Assembly (NCBI GenBank): GCA_027922465.2 | Contig: BQMF02000030.1 | Coordinates: 62,001-126,000 of the forward strand | DNA from: Turritopsis dohrnii | Lineage: Eukaryota > Cnidaria > Hydrozoa > Anthoathecata > Oceaniidae | Direction of reading: 5' to 3' | Length of the DNA stretch: 64,000 nt | Shown: positions 12,801 through 24,074 of the stretch, piece by piece | How positions within the stretch are numbered: the first letter of the stretch is position 1 | Layout: every line of letters begins with the position of its first letter | Notes under the pieces: model-generated | What the model saw: the letters and a program-made list of their open reading frames with translations, nothing else | Databases searched by the model: none | Told to the model about the DNA's origin: nothing | Program-made: the position numbers and the translations under genes

Positions 12801-14045
12801 TTATTTCACTAACGTCACTTTTTAAAATTCTTTTATTAAATATGAGAGAACATTGTTATAAACCTTGAACGCTATTTTGTTTACACATTCACTAAACTTG
12901 ATTTTAATTCAAATTTCTCTAACCTTTAATAAGACGAACCCCATTTATGCGTTGTACTTTTACCAACGTTTCAAATTGAGCCAGTGGCAGTGTTGAGTTC
13001 ATCGCTAGCTCATAAGCAGTTCGTACTAGCTTAATGAATGAGTCATGGTTGCTTTGTTGACACATTGACTGGATATGTCTTTGGGAAAATGAAGTCAATG
13101 GGTTGGAAGCAGTCAAATCGATATCAGGAATTCTGTCCACAACTGGCTGATTTCGTTCATGCTCAATGGCAATCTTGTGACTCTGCCCGTTTAAATGCCT
13201 GATGACCTTAGATAAATGAATTGAAAGGTAATGAAAAAATTTTCAGAAAATCATGCACCTCTAACGAAAAAATGATATATAAAAGATAAAAGATTTTGTT
13301 TTGGCGACGTTCGTGAAAATTTTGTATTCAAAAAAAAAAGAGTGATATGCTTACTTGATGCTTTGTAACAGATGTTGTTCCTTCGATAAAGGACTTAGCA
13401 TGCTCTCTAGCAGATCCTTTCAGCTGATAATTTATTTTCGTTTTATGCATTGCACAAATCTTGCACCAAACTTTCACCACATACTTTTTACCATTTTCTT
13501 CAAAATCTTCATGCCCAATAACGGAAGACTTTCCCCATGAAAAAAACGTAGAATACTCGACCCTATTTCCTTTCTTACTTGCCATTATTACAAAAAAAAC
13601 GCGCTTCGTTAGGAAACCAAAATGATAATTAAAACATTTTTCGAAAATGAAAATATGGTATTACAAAATGCACTCTTCATCTTATGGGCTAAATTGCGTC
13701 AAAAAAAATCAACACCCTTTATAAACGATAACAAAACGTTGGAGAGCAATTAAAAGAAGACATTGTATTGCTTTCAAAATCTGTTACCTGCGTAATAATT
13801 AGAAACAAATAATTAAATATGAGAAAGAAAACAAAATAAGTAATAACGTAAAGAAAGTTGTAAACGGAACGTTTTTCTTTTACAATTATCCTTCCACAAG
13901 CTATTAAAATGTAAAATAAAAATTTGCACGTGCAATGGGGCAACAATAAACTTAGCTGGCACGAGCGATTTTTCGCTCGTCTCAACGTTTTGCACGTGTG
14001 CCTGCACGTACACGTGCGATCGCACGTGTCTCCGGACAGGGCCTG
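9878..14045 (-). mobile_element. Complete hAT element with 6 bp target duplication
   Basis: Ends read CAGGCCCTGTC (9878-9888) and GACAGGGCCTG (14035-14045), perfect inverted copies. Both are directly flanked by ATTGTG (9872-9877 and 14046-14051), a 6 bp target duplication. Inside each end are several CACGTG-centred motifs, for example ttgcacgtgcagtag on the left and ttgcacgtgtgcc and cacgtgcgatcgcacgtg on the right. The element carries one four-exon transposase gene on the minus strand that appears intact. The 6 bp duplication differs from the 8 bp usual for hAT and matches a subgroup reported with 6 bp sites. Confidence 0.85.
10397..13585 (-). CDS. hAT transposase, four exons, apparently intact
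   Basis: Exons at 13585-13355, 13206-12924, 12398-12186 and 12018-10397 have matching phases (0, 1, 1) and total 2349 bases, giving 782 residues and a stop. The N-terminus carries a BED-like zinc finger split over two exons: CKIC, then HLNGQSH. The catalytic region includes ILSDGSQARKTGSDKE and SATADSASVNFG, followed by the CxxH motif HCPNHRIEIAVKDAI. The C-terminus has the hAT dimerisation block TVERAFSLLTSMLTD. It belongs with the hAT-like proteins related to C17orf113/ZNF862. The unbroken frame across four exons suggests recent activity. The only part checked by phase rather than by homology is the short start of exon 3. Confidence 0.85.
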
Positions 14046-14197
14046 ATTGTGAGAGCCAAAGAAAGTATATTTATGACAAACAAAATAGACGGTTTTATAC
14101 TTATTATGTCACTTTCTCTTTTATTTTTAGGTATAACACAAAAGTTAACACACAATATATACAATATAATATAACTTTAGTGTGGATATAAGCGTTC

Positions 14198-14790
14198 TTA
14201 AGCCTTTTTTCTGTCTAATCCTTTAACCACTTGGAATGTTTCATGAGTCTTAGGATACTCGGGGACACTCCACTTGGCACCAGGAAGAACTGCTGAAGAA
14301 TTTAAAGGGCCACAAACTTTGTTATAAACAGGGTAGAAATGGATGTCCTTTAGGTGAGCTGGGCATTTTTCAACAACTGTGGAAGTAGAAGTCGCTGCCC
14401 TCTTGAATGCTTCAATTTCAAACTCCTTTGCAGGGCCATCCTTATCGTAAAGAATCCTGGTCAGGATTTTACCGACGAAGAAATGCGGTTTCTCTTTGTC
14501 GTAGTATATTACGCCGACAATTTTACCTTTCAGAACCGATTCTTCAGTAGGTGGATTCAACTCGTCCCAGACTGTGCAAAGGTATTCATATGCGTCCTCA
14601 TTGGATGGGGGAAAAATCATTTTCTCCTCTCTTTGTGGTCGCCCTTCCTCTTCCTCGTAATCAGAAATGGGTTCTAAATCGGATAAGGAATCGCCATTCT
14701 CTTTGTTTTCTTTTTCCACTGCAGACTTTGCCTTTGATTTTTTAACCTTTTTTTCTTGCTTCTTACGCTCTTTTTTTTCCTTTTTTTTTT
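14198..14790 (-). CDS. Hypothetical lysine-rich protein fused to a hAT remnant
   Basis: The frame 14719-14198 encodes 173 residues starting MEKENKENGD, with an acidic patch (DYEEEEG), then KGKIVGVIYYDKEKPHFFVGKILTRILYDKDGP, which resembles a small beta-barrel, chromatin-reader-like segment found in proteins of mobile-element origin. Upstream in another frame is a lysine/arginine-rich stretch that runs directly out of the truncated hAT transposase end (FMYPNIYKVL). I do not recognise the family. It could be an accessory protein of a transposon or a chimaera created by truncation. Confidence 0.4.
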
Positions 14791-15991
14791 TCCTCTTCTA
14801 TGCAACACTTTGTAGATGTTGGGGTACATAAAGATCGGCATGTTGTTGATGGTTTTGATTGTTGAAGGCAAGCACTTTTTTGTGTGGTACTTTTCATCCA
14901 TAAATTTTCCCATAAATCAACCTCTGCGTCAAAACTGTCATTATTAGGCATGTCTATTTCATATTTGATCATAAACTGCGTCAATTTTCTTTTCCAATCA
15001 GCATTGCCTGCCATAACTGCAGGAATACAGTAAAAGCCATCAATAACTGCAATTGTGTCGCTGTTAAAACGTAATCTTAATTCTGCTAAGACCTGAAAAG
15101 AAGGGAAGCACATTAGTGTTATTGCAATCAAAGTTTAAAAAAAGATAAATAAGCAATAATAAATAAATATCAATAATTATTATATGCAGGCCTCATCAAG
15201 GCACGGTACAGTTAAGTTCCTTCGATAATAGATCTCTTCATCATCACCAAGAATATTTGATCGATGCGGCATCCTATGTGATATTCTTGGAATTGGATCA
15301 ATGCCAATCGTTCTTCCCAATTCTACAGCAGCTTTGTACCATTTCCCATGATAACATTCAACGTTTTGTTTTACAGCATTCGATGTTTCAATGACATTTC
15401 TCACTGATTGGTAAGCTTGCACTATATTAATTATCTAATCTGAAAGGATTGGAAAAAGAAAACATTATGTTTAGGGATCGTCTCCAAAATATCATCTAAA
15501 ATCGTCTATTAATAAATCGTCTACGAATCGTTCCTTTAGTTATAGACGAACAGAATTGGCAAAACCATTTTGTCTAAAAGAAATTGTTACAGAATTTAAA
15601 AAAATAGTTTTAAGTAATCGTCTAAAAAAATGAAATCGTCCTATATGAAAAAATAAAATCGTCCTGGACAAAAAAATCGTCTCAAGTTGGTCATAATACC
15701 AACCGAAAGATTTATTTCGACGAAAATCCATTAAAAAAAACAAAAAAAAAACAGGAAAACATTTCGCTGACATTTAAATGCTTTATGCATCATTTTTGTT
15801 TCTATGTGTTATCAGTCGTACAGAAATTGCATGAAACTTATGCCACAACGAGGAGTATACAAAATATCTTTTTTCGACTTTTACATTATATTCTTATAAA
15901 GAGTTGACACACACGACCATCTCTAAAAAGCACGTTCTAAATTTATTCTACAGGGATTATGTCCATATGCGACGTACAACGTACTACAGTT

Positions 15992-16180
15992 TAAGCTATG
16001 TCTACACTTGGAAAAGTGCAAGGAAAAACCGTTTTTCGATGTAAAATCTCAATTAGTTTATAACCAGAGCAATCAAGTTTACATCAGATAATATTAATAT
16101 TTTATTCCTGTGACGCAAATATCGTAGAATTTTTCCGTTTTAATATTTCAAAGTGTAAATGCAACTTTAAGCAATGTAAA
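15992..16180. repeat. Possible short inverted-repeat insertion
   Basis: The phrase ttaagctatgtctacacttg near 15993 is imperfectly matched in inverse sense by caaagtgtaaatgcaacttt near 16151 (about 70 percent over ~24 bases). This may be a small MITE within the 6 kb element. The match is weak. Confidence 0.25.
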
Positions 16181-16771
16181 CGATTTAAAAATAAAATTTC
16201 AGAAGAGAAATAAAGACGCTCTCTGATTGGGTAGAATTTTCTTCTGTTTCTGAAACTTTGGATGAACTTTACTGCACATGTGTTGAAGGCTCAAAATACT
16301 TGAGGATTAATTGAAAACAGGGAAGGGACGACAAAGCAGCAGGTATTGCAAGAATTTTTTATTATAACTTTCCGTGGTAGATACGGGTATGTTTTAATTT
16401 CACGATAAATGATTGCATGGAATTTACAACAAACAATGAATAAATTTATATAAATTTCAACTTTGAAAACTACTATGAATTCTTAACCGTATGACACGTG
16501 TGTGAAGAAGAACAGTTGGTGACTTTCATAGACTCAGTGCTAAAGGGTTTATTTATAAATTAATTAGCTATCAAATAGTATAAATTCCAGACAGTTAAAT
16601 TTACAAGGTTAACACAATGCTAGGGACTCCTAGTTGAACACACAATGTATACATTATGTAGACATTCCAACCCCTGGAATTCAAAATCCAGAACAATTTT
16701 TATGAATAAATTCCTTAACAAACGGAGAAAGTTTTCGGAAAAAATTGTATTTTATTTTATTGTATTATTGC

Positions 16772-18434
16772 TCATATTAGAAGTTCAAAGTACGCTAGTG
16801 AAGCTAGTTTACCAATATCACTGGGAAAAGAAAAACTCTGATCAAAAAAACTTTTTCCAAATTTTATTGTTGCCTTCCGACATTTGGAATTAATAATTTC
16901 GTTTAGATCGCCTTGCTCCTTGAAGACTTTCTTCACTCGCCCCAGAATTGCTTGCAACCTTTTGGGGGATAATGTCTTCATATTTATCTGTTTACCCTTG
17001 TAAACACGAGTGCCATCTTTCACTCTGGACGTGGCCAGCTCCTCCTATGTAAAATTTTTATCAAGTTCCTTCTTCACGAAGGAAGCCAGCTTGTTTTCCC
17101 GTCTTTCCTTTTTAGCCTTCTTCACTTCCTGGCAACCCAATGCTTTAAATTGTGCCATGTTGATGGTGGCAAACTCAGGAGTGGGGATGGGCGGCAGATC
17201 CACGGTGGTAAAATCCGGACTGTTGGCGATGGGCGGATTTACGGGCGGGAAGTTGGTGGGAGCATCACTGACATGCTCCAAATTTTTTTTTAATTTTTTA
17301 CTTGCTACAAGGCCAGTAAGATCTCCAAGTGTCTTTTTGATTTTCAGAATTTCACTCTGTTTTTTTTCGCAAATTTGTTTAATGTCTTCGGTGACCTGCC
17401 CAATGTGCTTTATTTCGGCCAAAATTTCATTAAACTTGCTATTTTCTTCTCTTGGCTCTTCCGTGGTATGTTCATTATTCTAAAGTCAAAAGTTAAAAAA
17501 CTAGCAAGTAGTTCTAATTCATTGTTAGAAACAGTCATCAGTTGGCTTACTGTATGGCTAGTTGATTCATTCACGTCATCAATTTGTACATCTCCAAATA
17601 CACCATTACACTAAAATAGAACGTTGCATAGGAAAATATAGATATTATTTACCATAGTAAATTTACCATGGTAAAAATCATTTATTCTTACTTGTTGGAA
17701 AAGGACATTCACACATTCCATTACGCCTACTGTCGGGTCTCCCCCATCGTTTTCATCGATATTACACTGGAAAACCGGAAAAAAACGGAAAAAACGTTAT
17801 CTCATAAAATCTGAAAACATTTTGGTTAGACTTTTGTAGTATATTTATAGTATGTTTGAAAAAATCGATGTGTTTTACTTCTGATAAAATATCTTCTATC
17901 AACTCTCCAATGGAGGGATCTGCAGGAAATTCCTGATCGTCGTTACCAAACTGAAATTAAAAGTTATTGAATAAAATGTCATCGTTTTCAAAAACCTACG
18001 ATGGAACTCTTGAAATCTTACATCAGCTATTGCATCAATAACTTCGTCACTTTCCGCGTCACTGCCATCACCACTACTTGACTCCCTCAAGTACTCATAT
18101 AGTACTGTGGCTCTGGGATCTGTTGTTATGATCTAAAAATATGAACGAATCTTCTAAACTGTAGTGGTTATCTGATCTGTGTCTGCATTTAGACATATAC
18201 TCACCTCTGCTTTGAATGGATCATATTCTTTTACAATCCCGGTTTTCTTTCTCTCAAAATCAAATATAATGTCCCCAGCACAAAGATTCTGGGGAGCACC
18301 TCTTGTTGGGAAATTAGATGTTTTTACTGCACCCCTTGACAAAAGCGGTCTTTTATCCAATGGGGTGTGGACTCTTTCGATTTCAACCCAGCAGTTATAT
18401 GTTGAATGATAACCAGGCCAAGATAATTTTACTT
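16772..18434 (-). pseudogene. BEN-domain protein carried inside the 6 kb transposon
   Basis: Exons are seen at about 18434-18205, 18132-18022, 17950-17880, 17768-17695, 17612-17550 and 17480-16772, with GT-AG borders. Early exons read NCWVEIERVHTPLDKRPLL and GAPQNLCAGDIIFDFERKK. The last exon contains a coiled-coil-like stretch, a proline-rich linker, and a BEN domain: NKLASFVKKELDKNFT, then EELATSRVKDGTRVYKG, LSPKRLQAILGRVKKVF and INSKCRKATIKFG. BEN domains bind DNA and mediate repression in known proteins. A single in-frame TAG at 17045-17047 cuts the BEN domain at its most conserved segment; everything after it stays in frame. The first exon has no obvious ATG, so the true start is unresolved. 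Whether the TAG is a mutation or a sequencing error is unknown. Confidence 0.6.
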
Positions 18435-18892
18435 GATTATTGGCCGCATTTTTTTCGATTATGTTTGCATGGGTCCAAATATGTTGGTGTAGGGATCCAA
18501 TGCTTGTACGGATGTTCGTTTTTTACAGGACTGGATATCGAACTGAAAGGGAAAATCACAAGTGTTTCTTTGATCGTCTTTTATTCTTCATCGCAAACAT
18601 CAATGCTTCATGAGTGTCATGTGTCTCTTTTCATCAGCAGCAGAAAAAAACACATATGAACAACCATACTTGCAAGAACCAAATCGAGTCGGATTCATCA
18701 ACGTTTTTTTTCGGTTGCAGCTGCGTACATGTAAAAGGTCTAGAAAGGTTTTGTAGTGACCTTTGCAAACATCACTTGGTTCAGGACTCGGACATGTACC
18801 ACCAAATTCGCGAATTAACTGTAGAAAGTAGTTTTTTCGAATTGGTAGAATGGAACAGTGACTGCACTTTGGATTTTCGCATCGTAAAAATT

Positions 18893-20558
18893 CTAGTTGA
18901 TATCCCTTACGATATTGGCATGCTTTACATGGAAGGTGTATAAATCTTGAAGGTCCGCATAACCTGTCGTTTCCATAATTTTTTTTCGAGAAGCATTGGT
19001 GAAATCCTTGAGTACTTGATGGAGTTTCTTGAGATTAGCAACTTTTTGATTGGTACTCTTGAAGGTTTCTACCTTAATTGGAAATCCACAGTATCTTTTC
19101 TTGTCCCAAAACTTAGCGCACGTATTGACAGCATTATCAAGTACTTTCATCCAACCCTCTTCATCATCATACATAGGTGTCACGCCATCAATATCATCTT
19201 GTAAAGTGACTGTGCTGATTTTGTTCGTTAGAAACGACCACGTTCTTTCTATGGGATTGAATCTTGAGTGGCCAGGAGCATAGCATTGGATAATCAAGGT
19301 ATCGAGATGCATGTGTTTCCAAAGAAGGCCCATCGAAATGAAGTTTATCAATCCTTTAACTGACCAATCTGGTCCACCATCAGCTATGGCTATAACATTG
19401 CGTATATCCATCAGTTTTTTCTCCTGTAATGAAAAACAATAGAGTTAAGGAAAACGTTAGAGATAAAAACATTTGATTATAATTCTATCAGCAGTCCGAG
19501 GCGCATTTACCGTTAAGATGTATTGCTTTAGATGATTCGCATACATTACTTTTGTGCTTTCTATCAGACGGGAGGGGTATATTTGCACAAATAATTCCCC
19601 AGATCGGGGCCAAATGATTTTTGATCTATTCAGCTTGTCTTTAGCAATGGATTGGCTTTTTCCAGTGAAGGTGATACCAGAATCAACAGAACACGATCTT
19701 TTTTGTTTCACTGTCACGGTCAGTCTTGGTGGTGAGAGAGATCGTTGTCTCAACGGTTTTCGTAGTCGTTGGTAGCCAGCAGGAACAAGTTTGCAATTCG
19801 GATTTGGAAAATCATGGTCGTTGTAGTTTGGTGCTTCGGTAACCATGTGAAAAGTGCGGATTTTTGTTCGACGACTCGTAGCAGGGATTCCAACCTCAAT
19901 TTTGTTTTTGTTGTCAACTGACATTGACATAGTGTTCTTCTCGCAAAGCTGTGCCATTTCGTTGACAATGTTAACTTGAGAGCAGGTATAATGAAAGTCT
20001 TTGTGTATTTTCTTTTCTTTCATGTTGCATTTTTGTGGTACCCTTGCATTGACGAGAGACGTGTATCTTTTGCTGGCAGTTGACTTGTTTCGTGGTGGGT
20101 TCATCAATCGATGTATGGTATGACGACTGATAGATATGCCCAATATTTTTTCGACATAGTTCTTTATATCCTTTAGAGTCACACCGTTTGTATACATTGT
20201 ACTCGACCTGCAACGAAGATGTGCCTCTGCAGAGCTCTGTTCAATGAATGAACGAACACACGGGACTAACTGTGAGTACTGTGAATGCAAACTAGGTCTG
20301 CCGGGCTTGCCGTTGCCGTTTCTTTTCCCTAAAAATATAAAACAAAATAATAAGACATGAATCATTGTTAAAACAAAATATGTGTATACAACATAAAAAC
20401 AACAAACCTTTAGTTTCAGATTTCTTTTGACTAGAGAAGGTAGTTTCAAGTTTGTCTTCTCTATCAGAAAAATTGTATTCGTCCTCTTCTGAATCGGATT
20501 CAAATAGCCAATCAATATCTTCATATTGATCAAAGTCGTGATCAATGTCTGCATCCAT
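18893..20558 (-). CDS. DDE transposase of the 6 kb transposon
   Basis: Exons at 20558-20408, 20328-19511 and 19423-18893 join in consistent phases (1, 0). The first exon encodes an acidic leader (DADIDHDFDQYEDIDW). The second has a helix-turn-helix-like GKPGRPS and ILGISISRHTIHRLMN, then RRTKIRTFHMVTEAP and a conserved GITFTGKSQSIAKDK. The third has NVIAIADGGPDWSVKGL and CYAPGHSRFNPIERTWSFLT, the second Asp and the final Glu of a Tc1/IS630-like DDE core. An in-frame TAG ends the frame at 18893; similar-looking but stop-interrupted sequence continues to about 18433, so the C-terminus may be damaged or spliced. The family name is uncertain. Confidence 0.65.
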
Positions 20559-21023
20559 TATTCGTTTTGAATGAATGTCTCAAAAAATCCGTTGTTATTT
20601 ATAGCCTGGTAAATCGTCTAATTTCGTCGCAAAATCTGAAGACGATTTTCTGTGACGGCACGGAGTAGAAAAAAAACCGAATCCTTCCCGCAGTTGGGAA
20701 CAATTTCGTTGAAAATCACAAATACTTCATAACTTAAACATGGCTTCCTATGTAACGCAAAACACTTCGCAGGCTGCAAAATTTTTATGGACGGTATTGA
20801 TTGCAATGGCTGGTTGATTTGATCTAATCGTCATACTTCATCTAAAATTTCATCCCGCTTCGTAAAAATACTAGTCTCACTTCGTCTGTAAAATCGTCTA
20901 ACTTCGTCTACAAAATCGTCTAACTTTTTAAAAGTTGTTTTTCTAGAATCCTCTTTTTTCAAAAACAGACGAATTTCTTTATGAAAAATTTGTTTCTTGT
21001 AGACGATTTGAAATCGTCTAATA

Positions 21024-21420
21024 GGGAGTTTAAGCAACTGCGACGGCAACGTAGACCAAGACGTGAAGAAAAACAATAAAATAAATAATTACTACCAAAT
21101 AAAGGTTTGAATAACTTGTTTTTGTTACAGAAACAATTCAATTTATAAACTTATATCGACTGGAAAGTTATCAAGTTACTATAAAATCTACATAAGAGAA
21201 AAAGACTCATCTCTGTAATCACGTCTCCGTTCTCAGCACAACTTCAAAACGTGATTTTTCACGTTGAGCACAGAACGTGCAAACGTGTTAATGATGTAAT
21301 TATCTTGCCAATGGTGTCATAAGCGGTAGAATTCTTTCTTAACAAATTCCACATAGAAAATAAAGCTTTTGTATTAAACACGTCACCGTCTTCGTTGCCG
21401 TTGCGATTTCTTAAACTCCC
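21024..21420. mobile_element. 397 bp inverted-repeat MITE nested in the 6 kb element
   Basis: Ends starting GGGAGTTTAAG at 21024 and ending CTTAAACTCCC at 21420 are inverted over ~43 bases with a few mismatches (both arms also contain the GGCAACG/CGTTGCC phrase). TAATA flanks both sides (21019-21023 and 21421-21425). Removing the element restores adjacent ATCGTCTA repeats of the host transposon, supporting TAATA as the duplication. No coding region is present. Confidence 0.7.
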
Positions 21421-22523
21421 TAATATCGTCTATATAACCGATTTTAATTTGGAGACGATCCCTTACTTCATATTGAATCAAGTGACTGCTGAAACAAACA
21501 TATCATTACCTTGTAAACCAATTGAAATCACAGACATATATGCAAGTATCTCTTTAACTACAGCCAGTGCAACCACAAAAGAAAAGGTTTCCATTTTCTT
21601 TCTGAGACCTGTTGCCATTGCTTTCGAGTCTGCATCCCAAGGATTGTTTTCCCAACGATCTGCTTCTGAATTCCATGAGTCAGCTATTTTTGCTAAGGCT
21701 TTGTGTGCAGCAGAATACGACTCAAATCTGGTAATCCCATGAATGCACTCCACCCATCTAAAAAGATTGGTTACAATGTTGTGTGGTCACATATGAACAG
21801 GGAAATAATGATAGGTCTGACTTCTGAAGTACCTTGTTCTGCATAATGTTGAGTAACTTTTTCTTCTGGCTTTCTTGAAGATTATCTGTTGATTCTAAAA
21901 TCCACTCAAAAAACCTAGTGCGCTTGGGGGAATTGCCAAAATATACATCGACAATGCTGAAACATATCACGAACTGCATCAAGTTTTATAACCTTTACTA
22001 CACAAAGATTGAGTTTATGGGAAAAGCAATGCACATAAGGAGCAAGAGGATAATCTTTCATTATTCTAGCAGCAACACCTTTTTCATGTCCTGCCATAGC
22101 ACCAGCACCATCGTAACCTTGACCACGGATAGAATCAAGTGATAGTCCTAAGATAAAAATCAAATAAAGAAAAAGTGATATTTACATCTCATATTGTAAT
22201 AGTCAAAATATTTTGAAACCCTTAATGCACATACCTATTTTTTCCAAATGATTTTTAATCATTTCTTCAATAGCAATTCCAGCTGTTCCTCTCTCACAGT
22301 GGATAAACCCTACAAATTTTTCTTTGATGGCATTTTCTTGATTCATATAATCTCAACACAAGCGACATCTGAGATTTGGTAGATATATCAGTCGCTTCAT
22401 CAGCCAATATACTATAGAAATTCATTTTCTTTATATCGGACACAATGTGATCAATTATGTAACCAGCAAGCACATCAATGATTTGATTTTGGATCGTCTT
22501 TGACATTTTCAACAGAAAATTGT

Positions 22524-23859
22524 ATCGGGAGGCCGAGAAAAGACATCGATTCCCCAGATATTGAAAATTTATTCAATATTTATCGTAATTGGAATGATGT
22601 GGCAAAACATATTGGTGTTTCAACGAAAACATTAAGAAGAAGAAGAATTCAATTTGGTGTGCATATACCTAAAACCAACGGTCCACGTGGTTATTACACT
22701 GACATTACTGGCGTAAGAGAAGTTTTATCCTAATGCAGGAGAAGCCTACATTAATGGGGCATGTTGATCGAGGGGTATACATGTTCAGCGTCAAAGAATC
22801 CAGTAAGCAGAGCTCTGAGAAAAACTGTTAGTATCGTAAGAAGAGCGTATCATGTAAAAGCACCTAATTCACTGTGGTAAGTCATTGGAAAGTAACTTAG
22901 GAGGCACATTTTTACGTGATAGAGGAAACGTATGTTTAGACAGGGGATCAAATACTAATTTGGGTTGGAAATTTCGATCGTAACATCAGAATATTTGTCA
23001 GTTAAACTGTAATCAAATTCACATTCTTACATGAGAAATTCAGTCGGATTCTTAAAGATAATAATGAACTCATAAGGTCAAGAAAAAATTGTCAGCAGTT
23101 TTCTTGTAGGATAATCTCCAAGAGAGAGCCAATCATATTTTGACTTTTTTACTACTTGGTAATACTTTGTACAGATACGTGTTATTTGAGAATTTATTTA
23201 GGCATGTTGACGCACACCACAAGTTAATCCGATGACGCTTCGTAATTCATGGTGCAATTGACGGATATAGTCGTTTAATTACATATTCAAAGTGTTCAAA
23301 TAACAACAGCTCCTTGACCGTATTTGAATTATTTCAATCCGCTATCAGGAAGCATGGTATTCCTTCCCGTGTCAGAGCAGATTTCGGAACAGAGAATGTT
23401 GAAATTGCTCGGTTGATGCTTAATGAACGAGGTATCAATCGAGGAAGTATGATATGTGGTCTGTCCGTTCATAACCAGCAGATTGAGCATCTATGGGGTG
23501 AAGTGAAACGCAATGTTGTTGCGTGATTTCAAAATATATTCTATTTCCTTGAAAATGAACACTTGCTTGATCCGTTAGACGAAAACGAGTTATCAGCGCT
23601 TCATTTTACTTATTTACCTCAAATTAATTTAGCTTTACAGGAACTTGAACGAGATTGGGCATTTCACCCACTCTCAACGGCAGGCAACAAATCACCTAGA
23701 CAACTTTGGCATATTGGTATGGCAAATTTGTTGCATTCAGATCCCGAATCCTTTGAGGTACCTAACGTAACAACTTGGGATAACTATGGTATCGATGATG
23801 ATGGACCGATACTGGACGTTGATTCAGATAACAATGTTCCTTGTGTGAAGAACACTTAA
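22524..23859 (+). pseudogene. IS3-like integrase-core transposase
   Basis: The frame starts IGRPRKDIDS with a helix-turn-helix (WNDVAKHIGVSTKTLRRRR). After a decayed middle part come RGIHVQRQRIQ and RRAYHVKAPNSLW, a GT-AG intron of ~320 bases ending near 23200, then [53 protein letters not shown] and LDPLDENELSALHF. These match the rve-type integrase core of the eukaryotic IS3-like group; D (HVDAH), D (RADFG) and E (QQIEHLW) are visible. In-frame TGA codons at 23233-23235 and 23524-23526, plus frameshifts near 22730-22840, inactivate it. The left end abuts the DUF4371 hAT near 22523. Confidence 0.7.
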
Positions 23860-24074
23860 CTTCACTTGGAAGCATTATCAATCCGCTACATGAAGATATG
23901 AACGAGGGAATAAATATTTACCTCAATACTGTGGACTTAATTCAGCAGTATCAAACATTTCCTTGTTGTAATCCGTAGTTGTTTTCAAAAACGAATAAAT
24001 ACAGAAACGAAACACAAAATGTAATATCTTTATTGTCCAGTTCATGTTAATATTACTCCGAACACGATACAGAT

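Larger units (their letters stand above)
15474..21462 (-). mobile_element. ~6 kb DDE transposon with TTA duplication and BEN gene
   Basis: Ends read GGGATCGTCTCC (from 15474) and GGAGACGATCCC (to 21462), each flanked by TTA (15471-15473, 21463-21465). Many AATCGTCT/AGACGATT motifs crowd both subterminal regions (about 15480-15680 and 20600-21020). On the minus strand the element holds a transposase (20558-18893 or slightly beyond) followed by a spliced BEN-domain gene (about 18430-16772). A 3 bp duplication fits PIF/Harbinger or Zator, but the transposase lacks Harbinger signatures. Zator-like or an unassigned Tc1/IS630-related group is my best guess. It interrupts a DUF4371 hAT. Confidence 0.75.
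14760..22525 (-). pseudogene. DUF4371-type hAT transposase, split by a 6 kb insertion
   Basis: The N-terminal half lies at 22525-21478 and the C-terminal half at 15422-14760, both on the minus strand. N-terminal pieces include FYSILADEATDISTKSQMSL and GQGYDGAGAMAGHEKG and YVHCFSHKLNLCVVK, hallmarks of the DUF4371/ZMYM1-like hAT group. C-terminal pieces include GKWYKAAVELGRTIGID, RRNLTVPCLD and LPSTIKTINNMPIFMYPNIY. The two halves flank the TTA-bounded element 15474-21462. The reading frame is also broken by several frameshifts and stops, and the terminal dimerisation segment is missing, so the gene is dead. Confidence 0.75.

Noticed and set aside
9870..14053. 8 bp duplication for the intact hAT
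   Set aside because: The 8 bases on each side (ggattgtg and attgtgag) do not match in register; only ATTGTG directly abuts both ends.
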